A stretch of DNA of 64,000 nt from Haliscomenobacter hydrossis DSM 1100 (GTDB taxonomy: Bacteria; Bacteroidota; Bacteroidia; Chitinophagales; Saprospiraceae): assembly GCF_000212735.1 (NCBI RefSeq), contig NC_015510.1:6635001-6699000 (forward strand), in the 5' to 3' direction. Under the pieces are notes generated by a model. That model saw only the letters and a list, made by a program, of their open reading frames with translations. It was not told the origin of the DNA and searched no databases. Position 1 is the first letter of the stretch. The number at the start of each line of letters is the position of its first letter. Shown here piece by piece: positions 52,891 to 62,068 of the stretch. Made by a program: the position numbers and the translations under genes.

Positions 52891-54564
52891 TCACCAATCA
52901 AACTTCAACAAAGAAACCCCCTGCCTAGGCAACTGAACATTCATTTTCAAGCTCCCATTGCTGGTTTTTACATAACTCGGCGAACTCAACAACGTCAACT
53001 GCCCGGCCTTTTCCAAAATCGCAATTTGTTCCGCACTCGGATTTTCGGGCGAGCCCATTTTTTTCCAAACCTCATACGCATTGCTGTTCTCGTCATCAAT
53101 CCGGTAATGGTGAACATTGAGCGTTTTGGCCGTAAATCCTTTTAAATTGAGCTCAATCGCAGCGTCCTCAGTGCGAACATCGTCGTCGTGGTAATGCCAA
53201 AGCATGACGGCAGCGGAATTTAGATCTTTACTTGCCAGGGCATCAATGTCGGCATTTTTGCCGCGCACGCTGGAATCGCGAACCATGGCATAAGTATACT
53301 TTTGGTTGCCCGATACAGCGACCCTTTTTCCCGACATCAGGGCAAACATGCGGAATACATTGAGTACAGGTTTGTCGATGCCGTTGGTGGCCAAATCGCG
53401 AAATCCGTAGAAATAAGGCTGGTTTTCAAACTCAAAAGACCAGCTCACTACGCCTTTTAAATTGACTTTGAAATAGTCTGCGAGGGCGTATTTTCGGGCA
53501 AAAGAGGCGGCGGTGTAGCTGGAATACATCGTGCCATTGCGGTAGGCGTTTTGCGGATTGGTTTTCATGCCACAAGCCGCGCAGCCCTCGGGGTCAGACT
53601 CCCCAATGATGATGGGCAGGTGTTTGAGGGTAGGGTAGGAGGCTACAATTCTGAATCCTTCGGAAATGTCCCGCAACTGCGTACCCATGTTCATTTGCAC
53701 ATGTCCATCGACAATTTTGGGCGAACCTTTGGCATGAAAAGTGATGAAATCCAGCGGAGAGCCTACTTTCCCGGTAACGTAATTTTTGCCAGAAATACAG
53801 TGGTTGAGGAAGGTTTTTAAAAAATCGGCGGCTTTGTTCCAGCTTGGCCCTGTCGTTTCAGGGCCACCAATTTTGATGGTGGGCAACGCTCTTTTGGCGG
53901 CATCGGCGGTGTAGTCGTACAGTTTGCAATATTCCTCCACGGTACCTTTCCAGTAGCCGATGTTGGGTTCGTTCCAGAGTTCCCAGTACCAGCTTTCTAC
54001 TTCGGCTTTGCCGTAGCGTGCTACCGCGTGTTTGACCCAGGTGTAGACCAAATCAGCCCACTTTTTGTAATCCTTGGGGGGATAAGCCCAGCCGGTATAC
54101 ACCTTGTCATAAGGCATTCCCGGCTGCCAGTGGTGCTCGTAGGGTTGCGGGTTGGTGGAGAGGGCTTCGGGCATGAAGCTGAATTGCGCCATCGGCTTGA
54201 TGCCTCTTTGCAGGTAAGTGTCAAATATTTTGTCCACAATGGTAAAATCGTAAACGGGATTGCCTTGGGCATCTTCGGTGTAAATATTGGTGGAGCCCCA
54301 CTTCAGGTTCATGGTGTCATGCCCGGAAGTCAGCAGGTTGTGTGCCCGGAAATACACCGGTACCGGACTCATGGCGCTCAATTCTGACAGCAATTTTTTG
54401 CCGTCTTTCATGTAGGCATAATTGGGCTCGTCGGCGCCGAACCAGGCCCAAAATGGGCGCATTTCACCAATTTCTTTGCTGAAGTCAACATTGATGATGG
54501 TTTTTTGAGCAAAAACAAATTGAGTAGCACCAAAGAGCAGGCAGCAAAGGATAAATTTTTTCAT
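52891..54564 (-). CDS. GH39-like glycoside hydrolase (beta-xylosidase type), secreted
   Basis: A 557-residue enzyme with a signal peptide (MKKFILCCLLFGATQFVFAQ); I start at 54564 because the upstream ATG only adds a polar extension. The barrel has the acid/base Glu199 in WYWELWNEPNIGYW and the likely nucleophile Glu322 in LPIIIGESDPEG, the clan GH-A arrangement of GH39 xylosidases and iduronidases. The C-terminal beta-sandwich includes NVHHYRIDDENSNAYEVWKKMGSP. It is probably periplasmic or outer-membrane-associated and releases xylose-type sugars. It converges with the TIR gene. Confidence 0.88.
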   Translation of the reverse strand: MKKFILCCLLFGATQFVFAQKTIINVDFSKEIGEMRPFWAWFGADEPNYAYMKDGKKLLSELSAMSPVPVYFRAHNLLTSGHDTMNLKWGSTNIYTEDAQGNPVYDFTIVDKIFDTYLQRGIKPMAQFSFMPEALSTNPQPYEHHWQPGMPYDKVYTGWAYPPKDYKKWADLVYTWVKHAVARYGKAEVESWYWELWNEPNIGYWKGTVEEYCKLYDYTADAAKRALPTIKIGGPETTGPSWNKAADFLKTFLNHCISGKNYVTGKVGSPLDFITFHAKGSPKIVDGHVQMNMGTQLRDISEGFRIVASYPTLKHLPIIIGESDPEGCAACGMKTNPQNAYRNGTMYSSYTAASFARKYALADYFKVNLKGVVSWSFEFENQPYFYGFRDLATNGIDKPVLNVFRMFALMSGKRVAVSGNQKYTYAMVRDSSVRGKNADIDALASKDLNSAAVMLWHYHDDDVRTEDAAIELNLKGFTAKTLNVHHYRIDDENSNAYEVWKKMGSPENPSAEQIAILEKAGQLTLLSSPSYVKTSNGSLKMNVQLPRQGVSLLKFDW

Positions 54565-54574
54565 CCCAAAGGAA

Positions 54575-55147
54575 TTAGATGGCCAATGAATTTTGTTTGT
54601 TCGTACTATAACGCTCAAAATAACTTTTTACCAGGACATTGATGAAACGTTTGAGGTAGGCTTCGTTAAAAAAGGTATTGGACCAGTTTTCGAAACGTTG
54701 ACTTTGAATGCCCAGATAGAAAAAATATAAGTATACACCCAGCATCGGCAGCACTCGTTTCTCTTCGGCACTGAGGGGCGTAACAGATTCGTAACCCCGG
54801 ATGAAGCTTAGTACTTTGGGCAAACATTCGGGTTTGTCCCTTTCTACACTGTGCACCTGCAAGACGTAATAGGCCACATCCAGGCACAACCAGCCATTGC
54901 CACAAAAATCAAAATCAAAAATGGTGATTTCGCCCGTTTTGCTGATGTTGAGGTTGTCGAACCAGATATCCAGGTGGACGGCACCAGTACGCAATTCCTG
55001 CGCCTGAATATCGGCCAAATAATCGAGCAGGTATTTTTGAGTTGCGCAAAAATAGACCAAGTGCCTCCGTGCTGATGATGGAACTGGAAACGGGAAATGT
55101 CTGCATGGGTGCGGGTTAATTAAATCGGACAAACTCCATCCCCTCAT
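54575..55147 (-). pseudogene. phosphotransferase (APH family), N-terminally truncated
   Basis: The frame keeps the C-lobe of an aminoglycoside-phosphotransferase-like kinase: VHLDIWFDNLNIS (H-x-D-x-x-x-x-N catalytic loop), IFDFDFCGNGWLCLDVAYY (metal-binding Asp) and helical C-terminal FENWSNTFFNEAYLKRFI. About 150 residues of N-lobe, including the ATP-binding Lys, are missing. The frame instead runs into the end of the serine hydrolase gene, and the residues before YLLDYLADIQ do not look like the family. I see no rescue in other frames, so this is a remnant left by a deletion. Confidence 0.75.
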
Positions 55148-56609
55148 AAGTCAATTTCTCCACTTTACCCTCCATATTTAAGCTAAAAGTACCCATAGCT
55201 TGGCCGTACCAATCCTGGACATAAGGCCCTCGGAAGGTATCATAATGCCAGTGCCCCAATTTTGCGCTGATGAATTGATTTAGGGTGACCACCAGTTTGT
55301 TGTCATCCAGCACAACCACCGCTTCGCCGTAGAGCGGATGGGTATATTTTCCAACGTATTCAGTCAGGCGTTTAGTAGGTTGGGTGTAGGGAATTTGCTT
55401 GGCCTTGAATTCTGCCTCAGCTTTGTCATTTTGCGCAAGAATCCCTTGATAAAGCGTCAAAAACTCGGCATTCCAGTCGCGGGTACCACCCAGCGCAAAC
55501 AAGTCGAAGGTTTTGTACACCAGGGCATGCCGTACCTCAGCGTGGTCAAAATTGCCAAAGACATAGATGCCCAGTTTGGCTTCTGGCAATTGCGCATGCA
55601 TGGCAATTTCTCCGGCCAAACTCCCCGTGTGGTAATTGATCTTTTTGCCTTTGTAATCGTGCTGAAACCAGCCGAGGGCATACGATGTCCAATTGGGTTT
55701 GATCAATTGCATGGTGGGATAAAATTCACTAGCTGGCACCAAAACTTGCGGACGAAACAATTCGGCCCAGGTATGAGGTTCCAACAATCGGCCCCCAGCG
55801 TACTTGCTGCTGTCGAGCATGCAGGTCATCCACTTGCTCATGTCGTCGATGCAGGAATGTACACTTCCCGCCGGGCCAATCTGGTCGGCACTGGTCGCTG
55901 CGATGACTTTGATGACCCCATTAACGCGGTAGTGTGGTTTGGACAGATTGGCCGTGGGCGTGCTCTGCAGGGTGGGGTAAGTATTGGTCATTCCCAGTGG
56001 TTTAAAAATCCGGGCCTGGATAAAATATTCCCATTTTTGGCCACTGATTTTTTCAATCACTTTCCCCGCTGCGAGGTAAAAGATGTTTTGGTAAATGAAG
56101 CTGGAGCGCAACGAATAACTGGGTTCGACCTGCTGCATTTTGCGCAAAACCTCTTCACTGGACACATTCATGATGCTCCACAAAAAATCGGCATTGCCCA
56201 CACCGCTGTTGTGCGTGAAAAGGTCGCGGATGCGGAGTTCCCGCGTGACATGGGGATCGTACAACTGGAATTCTGGTAAGTATTTCACTACATGGTCGTC
56301 CCAATTGACCTTACCTTCGTCTACGAGGATGGCCATACATACGGCGGTCATGGCTTTGGTGGTGGAGGCGCAGGAGAATTGGGTTTGGGTGTTGACGGCA
56401 TTGGTCGCACCCAATTCCCGCACGCCGTAGCCTTTTTTGAAGATAACTTTGCCGTCTTTGACGATGGCTACGGCCATGCCCGGCATTTGCCAGGCGGCCA
56501 TAGCTTTGGCTGCGTAGGTGTCAAATTCCTGGATTTGGGAATTGAGATTTTGGGCGAAAAGGGTTTGACAAAAAAGGCTGATAACAAAGAGAAAGAAGGT
56601 GTTTTTCAT
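55116..56609 (-). CDS. serine hydrolase (beta-lactamase / class C PBP family)
   Basis: A 497-residue exported protein with signal peptide MKNTFFLFVISLFCQTLFAQ. The penicillin-binding fold motifs are S82-T-T-K85 (SxxK), Y173-Q-N175 (YxN) and HTGSLAGE (HxG) near residue 330. The C-terminal ~110 residues form a small beta domain (YVGKYTHPLYGEAVVVLDDNKLVV, DUF3471-like). The substrate may be a D-amino-acid peptide or ester; beta-lactam hydrolysis is not implied. It lies between a GH18 gene and the truncated phosphotransferase on the same strand. Confidence 0.92.
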   Translation of the reverse strand: MKNTFFLFVISLFCQTLFAQNLNSQIQEFDTYAAKAMAAWQMPGMAVAIVKDGKVIFKKGYGVRELGATNAVNTQTQFSCASTTKAMTAVCMAILVDEGKVNWDDHVVKYLPEFQLYDPHVTRELRIRDLFTHNSGVGNADFLWSIMNVSSEEVLRKMQQVEPSYSLRSSFIYQNIFYLAAGKVIEKISGQKWEYFIQARIFKPLGMTNTYPTLQSTPTANLSKPHYRVNGVIKVIAATSADQIGPAGSVHSCIDDMSKWMTCMLDSSKYAGGRLLEPHTWAELFRPQVLVPASEFYPTMQLIKPNWTSYALGWFQHDYKGKKINYHTGSLAGEIAMHAQLPEAKLGIYVFGNFDHAEVRHALVYKTFDLFALGGTRDWNAEFLTLYQGILAQNDKAEAEFKAKQIPYTQPTKRLTEYVGKYTHPLYGEAVVVLDDNKLVVTLNQFISAKLGHWHYDTFRGPYVQDWYGQAMGTFSLNMEGKVEKLTYEGMEFVRFN

Positions 56610-56693
56610 GGTTCAGGTTGGTTTAATCGGCTATATGAAAGCATGATAAACTTAGTGATGTAAACGAGTCAAAAGCCAGTGGGAAACGTATCA

Positions 56694-57805
56694 CTACTTC
56701 GTCGCCTCCCATATCGCCTGCAACAAACCCGTTCCCGCTTTATCATCCGTCAATTGCCAAAACATGATCCCTCCTAACTTTTGTTGGATGGCGTATTTGG
56801 TTTTGAGCTTTACGGAGCCGTAATCGTCAAAAGTGGCAAACTCTTTGCGCTTGGGACTGTAGGCATAAGGAGCCTGGGAGATAGAGTCGCGGTAAAACAC
56901 AAAGCCTTCCTCAGCCGTAAATATGCTTGATTGGCGGTGGTAAGGCACAAAAGACTTGAACTTGCCCGACTGGTACAAGCCCCGATTGACATTTTCGACC
57001 CCCTCCCAACTCCGGGCATAAAAGGCGGCACCAATGATGATTTTTTCAGCGGGAACGCCCAATTTGAGCAGGTATTTGATGCCATGATCAGCAGAAGCTT
57101 CCTGTTTGGGATTGGAATAGAGAGGGGTGTGGTGCCCGGTTACGGTGCTGTACCCGCTCACCAAATCGTAGCTCATCAGGTTGACGTAGTTGACCAGCGG
57201 CATCACTTTGGCCCATTCGATGGATTGGTCAAAAAAACTGGCAAAACCGCCTGCGGCAAAACTCAAAACGGCTTTTTTACCCAGGGTTTGGCGCAATTCC
57301 TGTACCAGCAAAGTGAAATTGCCTTTGTCTTCAGGCATAAAAGGATGCTCAGGATAACCCGCAATGCCGGGGTATTCCCAATCCAGATCGATGCCATCGG
57401 CGCCGTATTCCCGCATCAGATCTTTCACGGATTGGGCAAATTCCCTGCGCCCTTCGGCTTTGGCAAAAACATCCGAACAAGGTTGGCAACCGCCCCAACC
57501 GCCCAGCGAAAGCATCACTTTGAGCTTGTACTTTTTTTTCAAAGCCACCAAATTTCGAATGCAGATGCTGTCATTGGCATTGTCCACCGCCAGCCGTTGT
57601 CCGCGCAAATGGCAAAAGCTGTAGATTACATGGGTGACTTGCTCCCATTTGTATTTGTCCAAGTCCTTGCCATTGCCCGCGTAATAGGCGATCACGGCGA
57701 TTTGTTTGGGCTTGGCCAGTGTTGGCGTTTTTTTGCAAAAAACAAACTGACGAAACTGAGCGGCAAGAGGGCCACTACGGCAAGATGTCGGAAGGAAGGG
57801 TACAT
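56694..57805 (-). CDS. GH18 chitinase with frame break at an A7 run
   Basis: A secreted chitinase-type barrel. The catalytic motif DGIDLDWEYPG (acid Glu codon at 57375-57377), MLSLGGWGGC, YVNLMSYDL and GGIMFWQLTDD are GH18 hallmarks. In the catalytic frame, no ATG precedes the domain; the frame opens only at a TTG inside a repeat (57899). One frame over, an ATG at 57805 encodes a good signal peptide (MYPSFRHLAVVALLPLSFVS, then LFFAKK). The two frames join at seven A's (57734-57728 on the minus strand). A -1 slip at A_AAA_AAA, or one missing base, would fuse them into about 370 residues. Without that, the enzyme lacks a start and signal. Confidence 0.8.
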
Positions 57806-57850
57806 AAAGGTGTGGTATTTGTTGGGCAAAACTATGAATATTTTGTAAGA

Positions 57851-57980
57851 GTTGAGTGGTTGAGGAGGTTGAGAAAGTTGAGGCTACCGCGAGCGACAAG
57901 CCAGCGCGATATTATCATTTTAGGTTAACTTAGCCTTTTTGGTTGGCCGCTGCAGTAGCCTCAACCTTCTCAATTTCCTA
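57851..57980. repeat. inverted repeat of GTTGAG words (copy 2)
   Basis: GTTGAGTGGTTGAGGAGGTTGAGAAAGTTGAGGCTACCGC at the left is partly complementary to GCAGTAGCCTCAACCTTCTCAA at 57951-57972. It shares the GAGGCTACCGCGAGCGAC core with the element at 15232-15354. It lies between two minus-strand genes. Confidence 0.75.
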
Positions 57981-57993
57981 AAAATCAGGTGGT

Positions 57994-59784
57994 TTATTCC
58001 CGCAGCAGCAACACATTCTGCAACAAGGCCCCTTCTTGAACTTCCCCGCTGTCGTTGAGCAGTTGATACCGAACAGCAACCAGGTAAACACCCCGTTCAG
58101 CAGAACTTTTTCGAAAAGTGCCATCCCAACTGGGTTTGGGACCGTTACTTTGATAAACCTGATTGCCCCAGCGGTCGTACACACTCAGCTCAATTTGTTT
58201 GGTGTCGCAGTTGCTAAACATTTCGAGGTGATCGTTGTGCCCGTCCCCATTTGGACTAAAAGCCGAGGGCAAAAAAACGGGGCAGGGGCAAGTTTGACGG
58301 TTCACCTGGTATTCATACACCGTAGGCGCAATGCAGTTGTAATCGGTAGCCCGGTAAATCCCTGGGCGATCGAGTATGCGGGGATTGTCAGGAATGCCGT
58401 CTTCCCAGAAAAATTCGGCATTGGGCAAAGAGACCGACCAGGTTGAGCCACAAGCCAAAAGGCTGTCTTGCACAATGAGTTTTTTCAGGCCAAGATCACA
58501 ACTTTCGGCAAAAGTATAATCCAGAGGTACCGGGTTGATATCAGATTCTACATTGCGGATGTTGAAAGGAAAAAAACTGGGCGTTTGAGCTTGTATCGCA
58601 ATTGGAATCGAATTGGCAAAAGTAGAAGAAAAGTCTTCCCAGCGAAAACAAGGGCCCTGAATTGAATCCAACGCGGCTTGCAACAAAAAACCGGCATGCC
58701 GATCTGCCCGGGCGGCTTTTAAATCCTGCGTGCCGATGACATTGACCAACCCTTTTGGCCCCAGGGATTGATAAACCGCATCGGTTTGCAGGGATTGATC
58801 GATGATCAAACGGCGTTGGCGGGTTATTTTTCCGGACGGATTCAGCCAAAGTTGACTTGGATAATTTTCTCCACTACCGGGGTGGTTGTACATGGCGAGT
58901 ATCTCACCATTGTCGAGCAACAGGAGGTCGGCTGCACGTATGCTCGTTTTGAAAAAATCACTTTTCCAAAGCAATTTACCCTGTTCATCAATTTTATAAA
59001 AAAAAGCTTCTTCCCTTTCGCTTTGGATGGCTTCAAAAACATAACCTCCAGCCACCGCAATGGGCCCCGCAACGGGGAAATATTCACTGTTCGTTGCTCC
59101 CGATTCCAATATGCTGGACCATTGCAAGTCGCCCGCTGCGCTGAATTTAAAGGTGTATAAGCTGGAGCGGCACAAATATCCCTGATCTGCAGTAACGATG
59201 GCTTCACCTGAAGATTCAAAAGGAGCAAAAACTTTCCCCCAGCGGTGGTTGAGTTTTTCGTCAAAAACGGTCAAAAAACCCCGTTTAGATGTATTGTAAT
59301 CGAGCAAAAGGCCGTAAGCCATCAGGCCACCATTGGGCAGTATTCGAATGTTGTAAGTGAAATTGTCAACGGTACCAAAATGAAAAACTTTAAAGGCGAG
59401 AATTTTGCCTTTTGGGTCCAATTTTAAGAGGTAAATGTATTCACTCATGCCTTCGTAGGCGGTGCCGTAAACGTAGATTTCATTGTCAGTGTTGATGCTG
59501 AAATCTTTAAAGGTGATGAAGTTTTCCTTCCACTGGAAGTTTTTGGTCCAGATCGTATTGCCACATTGGTCGAGCCGCACAATGTTCAGCCCTCCATTTT
59601 GACTGGCTGTTTTGCCCCGAATGGGCGAACCACCGAGCAACAAATCACCATTTGAAAACCGCGCGATTTTTTGTTCATAGGGTATATCCGATTTCTCCAG
59701 TAACTTGAAGTATTGCTGGGAGAAGCCCGAGTTACCGCATAGCCACAAGAGCAACAGGATCGTATGTTTGATTTCGGTTTTCAT
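57994..59784 (-). CDS. T9SS type B sorting (gliding-motility-associated C-terminal) protein
   Basis: A 596-residue exported protein. The signal peptide is MKTEIKHTILLLLWLCGNSGFS. The body is a repeated beta structure with reporter-like strands (GNTIWTKNFQW, GKILAFKVFHFG, GDLQWSSIL, GKLLWKSDFF), probably a propeller. The C-terminal ~95 residues (CPVFLPSAFSPNGDGHNDHLEMF, SVYDRWGNQVYQS, WDGTFRKSSAERGVYLVAVRY) are the CHU_C/type B sorting domain, which directs export through the type IX secretion system to the cell surface. The ligand is unknown. Its start overlaps the divergent hydrolase leader. Confidence 0.92.
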   Translation of the reverse strand: MKTEIKHTILLLLWLCGNSGFSQQYFKLLEKSDIPYEQKIARFSNGDLLLGGSPIRGKTASQNGGLNIVRLDQCGNTIWTKNFQWKENFITFKDFSINTDNEIYVYGTAYEGMSEYIYLLKLDPKGKILAFKVFHFGTVDNFTYNIRILPNGGLMAYGLLLDYNTSKRGFLTVFDEKLNHRWGKVFAPFESSGEAIVTADQGYLCRSSLYTFKFSAAGDLQWSSILESGATNSEYFPVAGPIAVAGGYVFEAIQSEREEAFFYKIDEQGKLLWKSDFFKTSIRAADLLLLDNGEILAMYNHPGSGENYPSQLWLNPSGKITRQRRLIIDQSLQTDAVYQSLGPKGLVNVIGTQDLKAARADRHAGFLLQAALDSIQGPCFRWEDFSSTFANSIPIAIQAQTPSFFPFNIRNVESDINPVPLDYTFAESCDLGLKKLIVQDSLLACGSTWSVSLPNAEFFWEDGIPDNPRILDRPGIYRATDYNCIAPTVYEYQVNRQTCPCPVFLPSAFSPNGDGHNDHLEMFSNCDTKQIELSVYDRWGNQVYQSNGPKPSWDGTFRKSSAERGVYLVAVRYQLLNDSGEVQEGALLQNVLLLRE

Positions 59785-59844
59785 TATCCAAATATAAAAC
59801 TAAATTTACGGCAAATTCCAGAGTATTTTAACGCAGAATTCTCC

Positions 59845-60804
59845 ATGCCGTTCATTCGTAAAGATGATTATCGACCACCCTTGCTGTTTCGCAACACCTA
59901 TGTGAACACCATTTATCCTTCGTTGGCGCGGCAAGTGCCGGATTTACACTACGAACGCGAACGAATCGATACCCCTGATGGTGATTTTCTGGATTTGGAT
60001 TGGGCCACTCAAGGCAGCGACAAACTGGTTCTTGTTCTGCATGGACTGGAGAGTTCTGCTGATCGGGGCTACATCAAAGGCATGATTCGGCGTTTTTATC
60101 TGGAGGGTTGGGATGGCCTGGGCCTGAATTTTCGGGGCTGTAGTGGTGAGCCCAATCGGCTGCTGCGCACTTACCACATTGGCGAAACGGGCGATCTGGA
60201 TTTTGTACTGCGCCACGCCCTGGCCCGGAACCAATACCGAGAAATTGTGCTCATTGGATTCAGCCTGGGCGGCAATGTGGTGCTGAAATATTTGGGAGAA
60301 AATGCCACACACTTGTTTCCTGAAATCACCAAAGGGATCGCCATCTCGGTGCCTTGTGATGTGATGAGTGCGAATGAGGAATTCACCAAGTTGAAAAACT
60401 GGGTGTACATGAAGCGCTTTATGCTTTCGTTAAATCCGAAAATGCACATCAAAGCCCAACGCTTTCCAGATCAATACAAAATCAGCATCCCCAACCCCCG
60501 CAATTTTGGGGAGTTTGACGGGGCCTTTACAGCGCCTGTACATGGCTTTTCCAGCGCGGAGGAGTACTGGACGCGCAACAGCAGTTTACCTTTGATTCCT
60601 GAAATTCGGATTCCCACGCTGCTGATCAATGCCGTGGACGATACGTTTTTGAGTCCGAGTTGTTTTCCGTTTGCTCTTGCCGAAGAGTCATCCTTATTCC
60701 ATCTGCTGACGCCGAAATATGGCGGGCATTGTGGGTTTTATACGCCCGGGAAAAGGAATGTGTATTGGTCGGAGGAGATGGCATGGGCGTTTGTTGCGGA
60801 ATAA
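59845..60804 (+). CDS. alpha/beta hydrolase, YheT family
   Basis: A 319-residue hydrolase. I use the ATG at 59845 (MPFIRKDDYRPP), the standard YheT-like start; the in-frame ATG at 59764 would overlap the divergent T9SS gene. Motifs: VLHGLESSADRGYIKGM (oxyanion region), LGLNFRGCSGEPNRLLRTYHIGET (family-specific), nucleophile elbow IGFSLGGNVVLKYLGE, Asp in INAVDDTFLS and His in GGHCGF. The family consists of predicted esterases with unknown physiological substrates. Confidence 0.9.
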   Translation: MPFIRKDDYRPPLLFRNTYVNTIYPSLARQVPDLHYERERIDTPDGDFLDLDWATQGSDKLVLVLHGLESSADRGYIKGMIRRFYLEGWDGLGLNFRGCSGEPNRLLRTYHIGETGDLDFVLRHALARNQYREIVLIGFSLGGNVVLKYLGENATHLFPEITKGIAISVPCDVMSANEEFTKLKNWVYMKRFMLSLNPKMHIKAQRFPDQYKISIPNPRNFGEFDGAFTAPVHGFSSAEEYWTRNSSLPLIPEIRIPTLLINAVDDTFLSPSCFPFALAEESSLFHLLTPKYGGHCGFYTPGKRNVYWSEEMAWAFVAE

Positions 60805-60809
60805 AAAAA

Positions 60810-61910
60810 CTACCTCCCCATGATCCTCCTCGCATTGCCATAATACATTTTCTTCAGCGTTTTGGGACTCAAGTCCAAGCCGTACAGCGGCCAATGGTAC
60901 CCAAATCGATTGAGTTCATAAAAATGCTCATCCGCCGATTCAAGAATCCTGAATGTCGTGCGATACATCTCGGTGGAAAACCCCATGTCGGTGCCATAAA
61001 CCAGTCGATCGCTGTATTTTTCCATAAAAGCCTTGGCAAAACGTGGAATGGGGGCAAATTCGGCGTAGCGGGCGGAGACATCTGCATACAGATTGGGATA
61101 ACGATCCAATAGTTTACCCAATTGGTTGAGGTCGGCGTTGCAATTGGCCAGGTGACAGGCGATGAAGGTAGTTTTGGGGTTGTCACGCACGGCTTCTTCC
61201 AGCGTAGTCACCAACTGATCGTGATCCAAAATTCCCGGTTTCGTCATGTCTACTTTCCATTTGGCGGCATTCATCAGTCCGTCGTTGCTTGGGTCGGCGG
61301 GGAGATACATCCAGGCGTCTTCGGCAACGTGAATGCTGATCGGCATGCCCAACTCCGCGCACTTGGCCAACAAGGGCTTCATCCGGGGATCATTGATGTG
61401 CATGCCCAGCCCAGGAGTAGGTTTGGAGTACAATTCGCCCAAACCTTTATCGCCCAATTCACCCACACCCCGCGCACCCATTTGGTGGCAGCGGACCAAT
61501 TCCGCAACGGCGCGCTGCGACCAATCTGGCTGATCCATTCCCGTGTAATCAAAGCCACACCAAACCTCAAAGCGGTCGGGATAGCGGCTGTACTTTTTCA
61601 CAATGGCATCAAAAGCCGCGCCGGTGTTGTAGGAAAGAATGACAGATTTTTCAACGCCTACTTCATTCATAATGCTCACCCAGTTGTCCACTTCCGCATC
61701 TGTTTTGGGGTAATCATGCGTATGCAGATCGATTGCGGGATATTTGGCCTTCATGATGTTGGCCTGGGGCGTCTTGTAAATGGACACCGGGCGATAGTCT
61801 TTCAACTTCAGCTCTTGTACATCCTGGCCGTAGGTATACGTTGAAACCAAGGCTGGAATCGCCAGCAACAGGAAGGAGTACAAATGATGGCATTTAGTGG
61901 TCATGGCCAA
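60810..61910 (-). CDS. exported amidohydrolase-family protein
   Basis: A 366-residue TIM-barrel metal enzyme with a signal-like N terminus (YSFLLLAIPALVSTYTYGQD). Metal ligands follow the amidohydrolase-2 order: IDLHTHDYP (HxH), MPISIHVAEDAW, FIACHLANCNAD and LVYGTDMGFSTE (Asp). GVGELGDKGLGELY is also typical of this branch, which includes decarboxylases and lactonases. The substrate is unknown. It converges closely with the YheT-type hydrolase (5 bp between stops). Confidence 0.88.
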   Translation of the reverse strand: MAMTTKCHHLYSFLLLAIPALVSTYTYGQDVQELKLKDYRPVSIYKTPQANIMKAKYPAIDLHTHDYPKTDAEVDNWVSIMNEVGVEKSVILSYNTGAAFDAIVKKYSRYPDRFEVWCGFDYTGMDQPDWSQRAVAELVRCHQMGARGVGELGDKGLGELYSKPTPGLGMHINDPRMKPLLAKCAELGMPISIHVAEDAWMYLPADPSNDGLMNAAKWKVDMTKPGILDHDQLVTTLEEAVRDNPKTTFIACHLANCNADLNQLGKLLDRYPNLYADVSARYAEFAPIPRFAKAFMEKYSDRLVYGTDMGFSTEMYRTTFRILESADEHFYELNRFGYHWPLYGLDLSPKTLKKMYYGNARRIMGR

Positions 61911-61953
61911 AAAATTATTATCCGCCGCAGGCGGATGGCTCGAGACATAATTC

Positions 61954-62029
61954 CCCGCAGATTACACAGATTTGCGCAGATAATGTCCTGTTTTTGAAAA
62001 AATCTGCGCAAATCTGCGTGATCTGCGGG
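61954..62029. repeat. inverted repeat of CGCAGAT words
   Basis: The left arm 61954-61982 and right arm 62001-62029 are complementary with about three mismatches, and the words are those of the 10402-10487 element. CCGCCGCAGGCGG palindromic words flank it on both sides (61922-61934 and near 62052), as for the other copies. Confidence 0.85.
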
Positions 62030-62068
62030 CTACTTTATTTTATTAAAACTCCGCCGCAGGCGGGTTGA

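Noticed and set aside
52870-52898. Possible terminator between the TIR gene and the GH39 gene
   Set aside because: An 8-bp stem (ATTGGTGA/TCACCAAT) is present but has no U tract, and part of it is coding for the GH39 C terminus.
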